A stretch of 64,000 bases of DNA, from positions 16,799,001 to 16,863,000 of the forward strand of contig NC_085118.1 of the NCBI RefSeq assembly GCF_030269925.1. Direction: 5' to 3'. Source of the stretch: Bombyx mori (lineage: Eukaryota > Arthropoda > Insecta > Lepidoptera > Bombycidae). Below are positions 12,180 to 22,600 of this stretch, piece after piece. How positions within the stretch are numbered: the first letter of the stretch is position 1; every line of letters begins with the position of its first letter. The notes under the pieces are model-generated. The model made no database searches. It worked only from the letters and a program-made list of their open reading frames with translations, and had not been told where the DNA came from. Position numbers and translations under genes: made by a program.

Positions 12180-12440
12180 ATTTGACAACAGACGTCAAGA
12201 ACAAAAGTTTGACAATAAATAGTATGCATGCGTGTGTGCGTCAAATACATGGTATGTAGTGTGTGTAATGTTTTCTTTATTGATTTAATATATCTTTTAT
12301 GCATTAATTTAAAAAAATATTAGCATTGTGCACTTATTCTCTATATTCTCTATAAGTGTGGAAAATTTTATTCTCCTCCGTCCGCGCAATTTTCGTAAAA
12401 AAGGATACAAAGTTTTTGCTTCACGTATTAATATATAGAT
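12180..12440 (+). repeat. Unnamed interspersed repeat, second copy inverted at 62755-62956
   Basis: Blocks such as CGTGTGTGCGTCAAATACATGG, TATTGATTTAAT, CTCCTCCGTCCGCGCAATTTT and GCATTAATTTAAAAAAATAT occur in the same order on the reverse strand near the right end. The family is not recognised; the ends are unclear. Confidence 0.6.
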
Positions 12441-12689
12441 TGTTATTAAATTCAGTTTGGATGTTACAGTACCAAAAAATCAAACCAGATTTTTTGTTGT
12501 ATTATTGCAGCTGTGATGATGGACATTAACAATTAACGCTAAAATGTATGTGAAAAGTAGCAGCAGTCGAAGTATGCGTGTTTTACTTATACTTTGAAGT
12601 TGCAGTGGCCTAAAGGATAAGACGTCCGTTGCTTCCGATGCACCGGTGTTCTTATCCCGCAGATAGGTACCAATTTTTCTAATTAAATA

Positions 12690-12923
12690 TCGACGCTTGA
12701 AAGGCAAACGTGACTAAGCGACAATGCGTGAACTTTACAGTAGACTAATTTAAAGTTGAAATACCTGAAAAAAATTCTATTTTAACGAACCTAACTGTAG
12801 GATTGAAATTATTTTAATAGACCTAGAAATGTATATTTTTTGCGCATCGAATATGGTTATTGCCTATCATTTATGTACAAAGCAGTTATTGTCGCTTAGT
12901 CACGTTTGCCTTTCAAGCGTCGA
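12690..12923. mobile_element. 234-bp MITE with perfect 36-bp terminal inverted repeats
   Basis: Both ends read TCGACGCTTGAAAGGCAAAC inward and stay identical for 36 bp. The element is flanked by TA on both sides (12688-12689 and 12924-12925) and interrupts the Bm1 sequence between AATTTTTCTAATTAAA and TGTACTGAAAAAATG. A TA duplication fits the Tc1/mariner superfamily. No transposase is encoded. Confidence 0.88.
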
Positions 12924-13226
12924 TATGTACTGAAAAAATGTTCACGATAGACTTTTTTATAATATCGCTTTGGTGGGTGGACGAGCTCACGGCCCGCCTG
13001 GTGTTAAGTGGTTATCGGAGACTATAGGCTATTTACAAAGTAAATTCCGCCGCACAGCTTGAGATATGAGTTTCAATGTCTTAGAATTCCACGGTGAAGG
13101 AATAGCATCGTGTAATAAAAATAAAACCCGCAAAATTATATAATTTGCGTAATTACTGGTGGTAGGACGTCTTGTGAGTCCGCACGGGTAGGTACCTGTT
13201 TATATCTGCCGGGAATATCTCAAGGT

Positions 13227-13442
13227 ATTGCCACGTACCATCCGGCTTTGGAATGAACTCCCCTCCACGGTGTTTTCCGAGCGCTATCACATGTCCTTCT
13301 TCAAACGAGGCTTGCGGAGAGTACTTTATGGTAGGCAGCGGCTTGGTTCTGCCCCTGGCATTGCTGACGTCCATGAGCGACGGTGACCACTTACCATCAG
13401 GTGGGCCGTATGCTCGTCTGCCTACAAAGGCAATAAAAAAAA
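13227..13442 (+). mobile_element. LINE 3' end nested in Bm1
   Basis: Encodes PRTIRLWNELPSTVFSERYH and the CHMSFFKRGL-like C-terminus with substitutions, then the CACCATCAGGTGGGCC tail and an A run. Same family as 17168-17511 and 22170-22600. It sits inside a Bm1 copy and so is younger than that Bm1. Confidence 0.8.
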
Positions 13443-13544
13443 TGTTGGTGGCGGCGTTTACGTTGTAAATGTCTATGTGCTCTGGTAACCACTTAACATC
13501 AGGTGGGCCGTGAGCTCATCCACCCATCTAAGCAATAAAAAAAA

Positions 13545-14144
13545 GCATTATTGGGACAAAACGATAATTGATATTATTTTCCTATAAAATAATATTAATA
13601 GAAAATAATATTAGGATTGATCACTACAATTATTATGAAGAAGGAATTAGCAATTAGTGACTGAAGCAGACAAAAAATAGTTAAAAAATCCGTCGAAATA
13701 TTTGTCGGTAAAACTGTTGAAACCAGAAAGTTATCGGTTTATAAATTTATTTAACACTAGTGAGTCTGGTTGAGTTTATAAAAAAAACACGTCACACTAC
13801 ACATCTAACTGGTAGCTTGAAATTTGCAAATTCAATACCGCTGAGGTTACCAAACGAAACTGTATTTTATTGTCATTAACCTAAGATTCGGTTTGATTTG
13901 CATTGAGGTTGTGTAAGAAAAGGAATCGATGAAAGGTTGATGAACGTGAGGTGTTCGTTACGTGAGGTCTAGGGATGCCGGCAACGGAAGCTTAACGCAG
14001 ACTTAATAAAGCTCTCCCGGTGCCTGGGAACTTGATTTATATCAAGCTTTTGTATCTAGTGCTCACTGAACACGGTAGGCTTGTACAAATTAAGAAAGAT
14101 ACTTTTAATGCAGAAAAATTAACACAGAATTTTAAAGTATTTTT
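13545..14144. other. No feature recognised
   Basis: AT-rich, no coding or repeat signal beyond short frames. Confidence 0.45.
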
Positions 14145-14392
14145 ACTGGTGGTAGGACCTCTTGCAAGTCTGCGTGGGTGGGTACCACCATCCTGCCTAT
14201 TTCTGTCGTGAAGCAGTAATGCGTTTCGGTTTGAAGGGTGGGGTAGCCGTTGTAACTATACTGAGATCTTAGAACTAATATCTCAAGGTGGGTGGCGCAT
14301 TTACGTTGTAGATCTCCATGGGCTCCAGTAACCACTTAGCACCAGGCGGGCTGTGAGCTCGTCCACCCATCTAAGCAATAAAAGAAAAAAAA
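14145..14392 (+). mobile_element. Bm1 SINE, 5'-truncated
   Basis: Well-conserved Bm1 body from ACTGGTGGTAGGACC to an A-rich tail with one G. Confidence 0.92.
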
Positions 14393-14554
14393 TTTATACA
14401 TCGTGGCCGAAATAGGCAGGATGATAGTAGCAAACGGTGAGGGCTGACAGTACACACCACTACCAGCTAATCAAGTTTGCCAATTGCCGGTATTATGGTC
14501 AGAAAACGTTGCTGTTCTATTTTTGGAATTGATGTCGGTTTAAATGTTAAATGC

Positions 14555-14690
14555 GTGAAAGACGATATGTGTAAGAGGGGAGTAAGCGAAGAAATGGTAT
14601 AAGATAGAAGAGTATGGAAGGAGAAAACATGATGCGCCGACCCCAGATGACTGGGAGAAGGGCAGGAGAATGTTGATGATGTCGGTTTAA
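14555..14690 (+). pseudogene. LINE 3' fragment, sister of 3780-3935
   Basis: Contains VKDDMCKRGVSEEMV-like coding, an in-frame stop, then VWKEKT-like coding and the GACTGGGAGAAGGGCAGGAG end, leading into a TGATGATG tail. Frames are broken. Confidence 0.65.
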
Positions 14691-15182
14691 ATGTTAGATA
14701 TCTTCAAATGTTAAAATCGAATTAATAACTTGTTCCATGAGAGTTGAACTTAATGAAAATAAATATTTAAAAAACAAACTTATACTCCCAAGAGTTTATC
14801 ATCAAAAATATAAATTTTAGACGTCTATACCGAAAAGAGAATATAAAACAGGCCCGAAGTAATAATTAATCCTCTTAATGACTTCATATTTATTTTTAAT
14901 AAAGGCTCTTCAGAATTTTCTGCTGGCGTTTTTATTAATTACTTTTTGATACATTACCGAGTTAATGGATGAGAGGCTATCGGCCGTGGGGGCGAGTAAT
15001 TTATTTTGTGAACTTTACTTAAAAAGATAGCACTGTTGTGGCTTGATAAAGCATTTCATTATATATGCAGATACCAGCTGAGAGCCCTGGAGATATACAG
15101 ATAACTTTCCATGCTTAAAAACATCCTACTCTTGGTAATACTTTTTTATTTTGAAGTGAAACTTCTTTACAATCGTTGTGAT
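14691..15182. other. No feature recognised
   Basis: AT-rich DNA without identifiable content. Confidence 0.45.
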
Positions 15183-15370
15183 TTCAAACTCGGTGAAACG
15201 AAATGAAACGAAATAAAATGAAACGAAAAAATAAGTGCGCCGCGATTGGCTTACCGAAGCGGCTCCGAACGGCGCCGACAAATCACGAAGCGCTCCACAC
15301 GGTCTCGCGTCCCCGACTTTCACTTCTATGTTCCAAGTTTCACTTCTACCGTGTGTGACTTGCACACACA
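15183..15370. repeat. GAAAC-motif tandem block beside a GC-rich stretch
   Basis: At 15192-15230 there are four spaced GAAAC(G/A)AAA units of about 10-11 bp. Next comes a 90-bp GC-rich stretch and two copies of TTTCACTTCTA at about 15317 and 15338. On the minus strand it is open for 81 codons, but the amino-acid content is repeat-derived. It could be the end of an unrecognised transposon. Confidence 0.5.
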
Positions 15371-15390
15371 CATACGTTTTTTTATTTTAT

Positions 15391-15615
15391 TTTTTTCTTG
15401 TATAGATAGGTGGATGAGCTCACAGCACACCTAGTGTTAAGTGGGTACGGGAGCCCATAGACATCTATAACGTAAATGCCGCAACCCACCTTGAGAATTG
15501 AGTTGTAAGGTCTCAGTATAGTTACAACGGCTGCCCCACCCTTCAAACCGAAACGCATCACTGCTTCTCGGCTGAAATAGGCAAAGTGGTGGTACTTACC
15601 CGTGTGGACTCACAA
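15391..15615 (-). mobile_element. Bm1 SINE, 5'-truncated
   Basis: Minus-strand body and tail with a T run at 15380-15398 (A tail). The head is missing; it ends near the GTGTGGACTCACAA block. Confidence 0.9.
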
Positions 15616-15744
15616 ACACACATCCAATGCTGATCAATTATTTCTTTACATTACAAAACTTCCGGCAATAATAATACTGAGCAATAAATGCAAGAGTATT
15701 TTCAAAGTTAATCACAAATTTTTAGACTTAGTGTTGCGGCTGGG

Positions 15745-15935
15745 CAAATCAGAGAGCATATCTGGTATAAGCCGCTACCATAGCCCATGGACATCAAGAT
15801 GCTTGCTTGAGACACATTGCTTGAGACATGAAGTAAAAAACCTCAATTATTATATGTTATGTAGCGTCTGTCCCAGGCTCCAAATCAGAATGCATTACGG
15901 GCTTACAGCAGAAAATATGCAGAATGGTGGTAGCT
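15745..15935 (-). mobile_element. Very old Bm1 remnant
   Basis: Scattered Bm1 blocks remain in order: CATAGCCCATGGACATC, CTGTCCCAGGCTCCAAATCAG, GCATTACGG and GAATGGTGGTAG. A 144-codon open frame spans it, but the sequence is SINE-derived. Confidence 0.5.
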
Positions 15936-16340
15936 ACAGGTGGAAGCATCATAATACGACATGCCACCTACTGGTATTAAGTGCAAGTTTTGTTAAGCGG
16001 GCAAAAGTAAATAATACTAGTATTGTCAAAAGGTGATCGACTGGACTAGCTTGCCTGTATATTCGTAAGCTCAAATAGAAAACCTCATAAATTGAATATC
16101 CGATACAAACAATTTTGGCCGCAAACATTTCGTCCCTTGTTAAAAGCTTTTAAACTCAAAGCTGGATTTGAAACAATAGGTATTTGCATTTTCATTGCAT
16201 TTCCTTTAATGGCTCGTAGTCAGACAAAGAATGGTGTAATCAAATAAAACTCTATTCTTTCGGTCTGAATGATGCAGGGAAATTCCATCATTTATCTAAG
16301 TTCAAAATAGCTAGCATATCCAATGCTTGCGTAACGCTTT
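15936..16340. other. No feature recognised
   Basis: Nothing identifiable. Confidence 0.45.
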
Positions 16341-16583
16341 ACTGGTGGTAGGACCTCTTGTGAGTCCGCACGGGTAGGTACCACCGCCCCACCTATTTCT
16401 GCGGTGAAGCAGTAATGCGTTTCGGTTTGAAGGGTGGGGCAGCCGTTGTAACTATACTGAGACCTTAGAACTTATATCTCAAGGTGTGCGGCGCATTTAC
16501 GTTGTAAATGTCTAAGGGTTCCAGTAACCACTTAACTTCAGGTGAGCTGTGAGCTCGTCCACACATCTAGGCAATAAAAAAAA
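16341..16583 (+). mobile_element. Bm1 SINE, 5'-truncated
   Basis: Well-conserved body from ACTGGTGGTAGGACC to the A tail; head absent. Confidence 0.92.
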
Positions 16584-16635
16584 CCTAAAGTTGTTAGAAT
16601 ATTAAATTACTACTTTTAAACCTATGTATCTGAAG

Positions 16636-17030
16636 ACTATAATAATAATAATAATGTTTTTATTTCAAGTATCCATGACTCATATAAATTGTTAATAAGA
16701 CTTAGACCTATGTTAGTAGTTATATTTACATCACAATGAATTACTGTGGTAACATCCCATGGGAGATGGCACCACAGCGACCCATGTATATACAGTCCAG
16801 CCTGCTTGCGATCATGCTCAGGATACTGTTGGAGCTGGCCCTCACTCTGTTTACCAGAGATGCACACCTCTTACGCATGGTAGCGTAAAAACAATCTATG
16901 TGCGCGTCTGCAAACATCCCTGATGCGCTACAAAAGCGGGGCAGCACCACCAGCACCCTAAACGCGTTATTGTATTGAACACGGAGAGCATTGTACGATC
17001 TTTGAGTATATCCAGCCCACAAATTATTAT
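16636..17030 (-). pseudogene. C-terminus of a non-LTR RT protein, 5'-truncated, with ATT-repeat tail
   Basis: The minus strand encodes LRVQYNNAFRVLVVLPRFCS then ASGMFADAHIDCFYATMRKR and further residues, clearly the same protein end as at 54129-54443 (LRVQYNNIFRVLLRLPPYCS, then ASQMFADARTDGYQAIIRKK). After the coding part the element ends in an (ATT)n tail at 16636-16655, a microsatellite tail rather than poly(A). Only about 90 codons of the RT C-terminus survive. Confidence 0.75.
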
Positions 17031-17167
17031 TATTGATTACCTTCCTTAAAGTTTGTTATTCAAACTTTTTATTTAAAAAGGTCAATGCATTGAAACGTCA
17101 TGCTGCTGCTACTTCTTACGATGAATTAATTTCAAATTGTTCGAGGAATCTCGAGGAAAAATCTCTC

Positions 17168-17511
17168 TGAGGAATTATTCGAGATGATACCGGCATCTCG
17201 TTTTTACCATCGCACCGCCCGCCACCGGAGTAGAGTTCATCCATACTACCTGGAGCCACTGCGTTCATCCACGGTGCGTTTCCAGAGGTCTTTTTTGCCA
17301 CGTACCATCCGGCTATGGAATGAGCTCCCCTCCGCGGTGTTCCCCGAGCGCTATGACATGTCCTTCTTCAAACGAGGCTTGTGGAGAGTATTAAGCGGTA
17401 GGCAGCGACTTGGCTTTGCCCCTGGCATTACTGAAGTCCATAGGCGACGGTAACCACTCACCATCAGGTGGGCCGTATGCTCGTCTGCCCACAAGGGCAA
17501 TAAAAAAAAAA
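17168..17511 (+). pseudogene. 3' end of a CR1/Jockey-type LINE RT ORF plus 3' UTR
   Basis: Open from about 17184 with YHRTARHRSRVHPYYLEPLR, FQRSFLPRTIRLWNELPSAV and ERYDMSFFKRGLWRVL, a C-terminus repeated across lepidopteran non-LTR elements. The 3' UTR CACTCACCATCAGGTGGGCC and A tail follow. It is 5'-truncated; only about 90 residues survive. A longer copy is at 22170 and an RT-domain piece at 59883. Confidence 0.85.
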
Positions 17512-17587
17512 GAATATATTGTGCGTGAAAAAATATGCACTATTTCGTTAAATGCCATTCGCCAAAAACAACGGCATATTTTATGAT

Positions 17588-17650
17588 AATATATGTATGT
17601 ATGTATGTATGTATGTACTATGTATGTGTACATACACATACATACATAAA
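17588..17650. repeat. TATG/CATA microsatellite, near-palindromic
   Basis: Five or more ATGT units are followed by CATACACATACATACATA, so the block can fold on itself. Confidence 0.85.
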
Positions 17651-17809
17651 TAATAGGTACACCGTGTGTAATTCGTTTCCAAATGTTTCTTGTCCGCCTG
17701 ACCGTTGTCTGGAAGAAATCGCTCTTGGCGATAAGACTGCCAATTGTACTATTTTTTGTATTTACAGTTTCGCATTGCTTATTTTATTATAACTGGAAAC
17801 AAATCACGC

Positions 17810-18028
17810 ACGGTTATCCGGCCCCAATTTAGGATTCCCTGTGTTATGGGTACCAGTCACTGATAAACATGCTTTTATACGTTTAAATACATATATAAAT
17901 AATAAAAACCCACACAAAGAGCAAACAAATTTGCTCAACACAAAATGTTTGCCCGATGTCGAATCCACGAACCTCGGCGCAACAGTCAGAGCCGCTAGCT
18001 AACCACAGCACTACCGAGTCAGTCAAAA
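17810..18028 (-). mobile_element. tRNA-derived SINE, different from Bm1
   Basis: On the minus strand: ACTCGGTAGTGCTGTGGTTA (A-box-like), then GAGGTTCGTGGATTCGAC (B-box-like), then a body ending with GTACCCATAACACAGGGAATC, a tail style seen in lepidopteran LINE-derived SINE ends. It is not a tRNA gene: the acceptor stem does not pair and a long non-tRNA body follows. Confidence 0.75.
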
Positions 18029-18757
18029 AGTATGTACATAAATAAAAAAATTGACCGCGCCAACCCTGGTCCGACTAAACTCACGGAATAGTTTGATTAA
18101 ATTGATTAAATGTTTAAAAATACAATTGGGCTTAGCATTAAACCAGGGACGCTTCAAATTATGACTTTTCATTTTATTTAATTCAACCAGAGCCTCGTAA
18201 AGACATAATCCCTTTTATACTACCTAAAATGAAGGGTTTTAATATAATGGCAGCTATTATGCGGATGCTTGAGTGGGATTAGATATTCTGTTAACTATTC
18301 CTTTGTTCAAAAACAGATTTTGTAGCTCATGTAATAAGTTTTACTCACTTTTTGCTCACTTTTGTGTCCATTACAGTACGAGCTTCGCGTACTTTAAGCT
18401 CTGACAGATATTTCTTTCTCTCTTGCTCTCCGGTTCGAAGAGTGGGACGGCTGCTTTATTGTTATAATAAGTCTTTACCTACGAAGTTGCCGTTTTACAA
18501 CACTGGTCCTTTGAAAAGTTGTTTACTCGTATGTATGGCTGGATAAAAATCCTAAATACAAATAAATTTCATTATTATAAATAAATTCACTAAAAAAAAT
18601 TTATATGACTAAGTGGCTGGTTCCGTGGGTTTTTAAAATGATGACGTCAGCGTCGTTGACTCCATTCTCTTCATCATTATCATTGCTTTTCAAACTGACC
18701 GTAATTAAAACTTAGTTTTTCAAATAATTCCTTTGATTGAATTTCAAGTTTTATTTT
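18029..18757. other. No feature recognised
   Basis: AT-rich, short frames only. Confidence 0.45.
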
Positions 18758-18866
18758 ATTTTTTTATTGCCCTTGTAGGCAGACGAGCTTACGGCTCACC
18801 TGATGGTGAGAGATTACCGTCGCCCATGGACTTCAGCAATGCCAGGGGCAGAGCCAAGCCTTTGCC
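18758..18866 (-). mobile_element. LINE 3' tail
   Basis: Minus-strand copy of the GGGCGACGGTAATCTCTCACC to GCCTACAAGGGCAATAAAAAAA tail of the 17168 family. A TTGCCTACAAATGCCTACAAA stutter follows on the right. Confidence 0.8.
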
Positions 18867-19599
18867 TACAAATGCCTACAAAAAAAAGGGTGCGTGTACG
18901 CGCGTAAGAAGTTATACTTTATTTTCATTAAATTTATTTCATTTTTTTTATTTAAATTTTAATCAATTTGAAAAAAAATCGATTAAACAACATCCTCAAA
19001 CACGCATATTGGACATCCCTTTTCTTGGCATCGTATAAATTCGGTAATTCTCGGTACGGTTCGGAAAGTTCACCTGCGACTATATTCAGATTCGCCAAGT
19101 TACGTCGGTCGTATTGTAATGAGCGATTTAGTGGGCAACTTCATTCTGTTAATTTTGTGTCACGGTGCGCGCGCATCGTAAAATTTCACTCTCGTAAATT
19201 TTTCATAACGCGCCTAAAGAAGTATAACTTCAAAAAGTGTACAACAATAACCATAGACAGCTCAGAATGTGTTGTGCGACAAAAGTAACTCGTGTTTTTA
19301 GTAAAACAGTAGTTTGACTCATTAATTTTCCTGAATACCACTTTAAGCAATTGTTGACTTGCATCGGACTTATAATCTTGAAAAAAAATTTTAACATTGA
19401 GGAAACAGTTAACTCTAATCTTAGTTACAGGGTTGCGCCGATATACAAGTTTTTCTTCATTTTTTTTTGTTATTTCTTTAATTTTCTTCGATTGGAAATT
19501 CGATTTTTTCTTTACTATAACTTTTATTTTTTTTAAATTAAATCAGTAAGAAATATATAATACACGGAAACTTCATAGGTAAAGACCTAATGGGCGTTA
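18867..19599. other. No gene recognised
   Basis: Open frames up to 106 codons occur (18968-19288) but have no recognisable content. Confidence 0.45.
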
Positions 19600-20827
19600 T
19601 CTAATATATAAAATTCTCGTGTCACAGTTTTCGTTGCCATACTCCTCCGAAACGGCTTGACCGATTTTGATGAAATTTTTTGTGCTTATTCGGTATCTAT
19701 GAGAATCGGCCAACATCTATTTTTCATCCCCCTAAATGTTAGGGGTAGTCCACCCCTAAATTTTTTTTTTTAATTTTTAGACAAAATTTTTAATTTCTAT
19801 TTTTTTATGATACAACATACAAAAATACATACAACCCTAAATTTTCACCCCTCTACGATTAACCCTTATTTTTTATTTGTTAATTAAAAACTTTAATTTT
19901 TTTTGCGAGAATTTTGTTTTTATTTTGTCATGACGTAGAATAAAAAAATTCATATTACTCTGAAATTTTCACCCCTCTACGATCAACCCCTATTTTTTAT
20001 TTGTTAATTATAAACTTTTGATTTTTTTGGCAAGATTTTCATTTTTATTTTTATTTTGTCATGAATTAAAATAAAAAATCTGATTTTACTCTCAATTTTT
20101 CATCCCTCTATGACCAACCCCTATTTTTTATTTGTTAATTATAAACTTTAATTTTTTTGGCAAGTTTTTTATTTTGTTTTGTCATGACTTAAAATCGATC
20201 AACCCCTATTTTTCCATCCCGATTAATATTTTTTTTATTCTATGCACAGATCCGCAATAAGGTTGCAAGATGGCAATCAAATATTATAATTGTAGTACGA
20301 TAAATTCTTATTCAGAGTTTATAATTTCAAGTTCCTTTAATATTCTATTAATTAGATTTTTTTTAAATTGAATTTGATCTTCCGCGCTCGCCGGTCGACT
20401 ACTGATCAACTATCGATCGATCAGCTATCCCCGCCAGGTGTCACCACTCATCCAGCAAACATCACGTAGTAGGGATGAGGACGAAGCCGGTCTCCTGTCT
20501 TACTTACTCACTATACATCATAGATTATACACTTAATATATTTGAGAGCTATACAATACTCCTATACATTTTTCAGCCATGTTTTTTTGGTTTTATTTGT
20601 GTATCAATAGTATGTTCAGTAGGTCTGAGAATCGGCTACTATCTATTTTTCATACCCCTAAGTGAAGAGGGTTGTCCACCCCAAACATTTATTTTTTATT
20701 TTAATTTTTTTAATATTTTTTTTGTTTATAATGAGGTATTATGTGGTTAAATGAGGTTTTTTTTTCTACAGTAAAATTTCCCTAGAAATCTTATTTAAGG
20801 CAATACAACGTTTGCCGGGTCAGCTAG
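19600..20827 (+). mobile_element. Non-autonomous Helitron-like element, 1.2 kb
   Basis: Begins TCTAATATATAAAATTCTCG and ends CGTTTGCCGGGTCAGCTAG followed by T, which are lepidopteran Helitron termini. There is no Rep/helicase gene. The head module (GAGAATCGGCCAACATCTAT) recurs at about 20627 as GAGAATCGGCTACTATCTAT, so the element looks composite. Between them lies a non-repetitive segment (20370-20620). Confidence 0.8.
19846..20230. repeat. Tandem array inside the Helitron, period 124-131 bp
   Basis: The block CACCCCTCTACGATCAACCC then TATTTTTTATTTGTTAATTA recurs at 19846, 19970 and 20101, with a shortened fourth unit near 20197. Units differ by substitutions and small indels. Confidence 0.85.
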
Positions 20828-20861
20828 TATACATATGTATTTATAATTACAATTGAAGTTT

Positions 20862-20980
20862 AGACTTCATATCTTAAAGTGGGTGGCGGTTCAGGTCGTA
20901 ATGTGTATTGATCTCGACTACCACTTGTCTTCAGATAGACCTTGAGCTCGTTGAACCATCTATGCTAATAAATAAAAAAC
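20862..20980 (+). mobile_element. Degenerate Bm1 3' part
   Basis: A recognisable but diverged 3' third (AAAGTGGGTGGCGG, GACCTTGAGCTCGTTGAACC, AATAAATAAAAAA). Confidence 0.6.
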
Positions 20981-21650
20981 TAAGGCTTTGATGTATTAAA
21001 GAACAGCGCTCATGCTGAAATCCATATAAAATTAAGAAGAAAAACAACACTATTCATTTAAAAAACATTTGAATTCAAAATTTCAAAACAATCTTTTTGA
21101 AAAGAAACTTGGTTCGGAAACGAGAGCTTTTGGCAGCACCGAGACTGTTTCGCGATTCGCTAAGTTAGAGAACTTTTAAGGCTCCTAAACAGTAACTATT
21201 CGGAACAATTCAAAGAGTTTCAAACGGCCCGCGTCACGGAACCCTTCAATTGGCAAATTTTAGATCTAAAGCTACGTTCATTAGCGTATGAATGGAAAAT
21301 GAAGGTACGTGGAGCCATTCAAAGTTGTTCAAAAGGTATCCGTTGGATGCAACAATGATTCCCTTCTTTGTTTTATGTCTGCTAAGCCTGAAAAGCTGAA
21401 ATTCGTATTCATTTTATTTGCTCAAAACGTTAGGGTCAGTTGAAAACACGGCTGCAGGTAGCCCAGCTGTTTCGAGTTTCCCATTCACATAGCAATGAAT
21501 AAGGCAGGATAACCGTAGGATAGGATTTCAGAATATTAAAGAAGTATTTTATAAGTAAATTTGGGACAGCGCTCTCTCAATAACAAGATTTTCCTGGGTT
21601 TGTCGAAAAAATATCGTACACTACGTCTTACAACCAAAGCACGGTTTCTC
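20981..21650. other. No feature recognised
   Basis: No identifiable content. Confidence 0.45.
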
Positions 21651-22073
21651 TGGTGGATGAGCTCACGGCCCACTGATGGTGAGTGGTTACCGGAGCCCAT
21701 AGACATCTACAACGTAAATGCCGCCACCCACCTTGAGATATGGGTTCTAAGGTCTCAGTATAGTTACAACGGCTGCCCCACCCTTCAAACCGAAACACAT
21801 TACTGCTTCACGACAGAAATAGGCAGGGTGGTCCTACAAGAGGTTCTACCTCTACAAGAGTTCCTACCACCAGTGATCACGCAAATTATAAGTTTGCGGG
21901 TTTTGATTTTTATTACACGAGGTTATCCCTTCACCGTGTAAGGTCAATCATGAACAATTGTTAAGTACATATTTCATTAGAATAATTGGTTCCCGCCAGC
22001 GGGATTTGAATGCCGTTGCATCGCAAGATACAGATGCACCGAACGTCTTATCCTTTAGGCCACGACGACTTCT
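21651..22073 (-). mobile_element. Nearly full-length Bm1 with an internal stutter
   Basis: The head with GTGGCCTAAAGGATAAGACG is at 22040-22073 on the minus strand; the body runs left to the tail, which lacks its A run. At 21832-21871 the AGAGGTTCTACCTCTACAAG segment is a local duplication absent from other copies. Confidence 0.9.
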
Positions 22074-22169
22074 ATTACTAATACACGATAACTCTTACTT
22101 GTATTAGTGGTATCGACGTAATATGAACGCGAAACTCTTTATAATTAGGGGCTGTATGTGCACTAAGCA

Positions 22170-22600
22170 TTCTTACGGATCGTTTGGAATCTCTAGGTCT
22201 GCGGAGGGACTTCAGTTCCCTCTGTATTCTGTATCGTAGTATCCATGGGGAGTGCTCTGAGGAATTGTTCGAGATGATACCAACGTCTCGTTTTTACCAT
22301 CGCACCGCCCGCCACCGGAGTAGAGTTCATCCATACTACCTGGAGCCACTGCGGCGATTCACAGTGCGTTTCCAGAGATCTTTTTTGCCACGTACCATCC
22401 GGCTATGGAATGAGCTCCCCTCGACGGTGTTTCCCGAGCGCTATGACATGTCCTTCTTCAAACGAGGCTTGTAGAGAGTATTAAGCGGTAAGCAGCGGCT
22501 TGGCTCTGCCCCTGGCATTACTGACGTCTATGAGCGACGGTAACCACTCACCATCGGGTGGGCCGTATGCTCGTCTGCTTAAACGGCAATAAAAAAAAAC
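22170..22600 (+). pseudogene. 3' end of a CR1/Jockey-type LINE (longest C-terminal copy here)
   Basis: From 22184 it encodes SLGLRRDFSSLCILYRSIHG, ECSEELFEMIPTSRFYHRTA and PRTIRLWNELPSTVFPERYD, up to an in-frame TAG where sister copies have TGG. A 3' UTR and A tail follow. Family-typical C-terminus; 5'-truncated and carrying a stop. Confidence 0.87.

Larger units (their letters stand above)
12596..13544 (+). mobile_element. Composite Bm1 locus broken by two later insertions
   Basis: The Bm1 head (12596-12689) resumes after an inserted MITE at 12924-12955. A reverse Bm1 piece follows (12972-13086), then a forward Bm1 piece from TTCCACGGTGAAGG (13087-13226, internally deleted). A LINE tail interrupts it (13227-13442), and the last 100 bp of Bm1 resume at 13446-13544. 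The order of events can be read from which sequence interrupts which. Confidence 0.8.

Noticed and set aside
15602..16036. 144-codon open frame
   Set aside because: It spans a decayed reverse Bm1 copy and has no protein-like content.
18860..19240. Possible inverted ends around AAGTTATACTT and AAGTATAACTT
   Set aside because: The shared core is only about 11 bp and the surrounding bases agree in direct rather than inverted order.
18733..19288. 101- and 106-codon frames
   Set aside because: The first overlaps a LINE tail; the second has no recognisable content or start context.
19846..20230. Regularly spaced repeats, CRISPR-like at first sight
   Set aside because: Units are 124-131 bp, adjoin without spacers and lie in a eukaryotic Helitron-like element.
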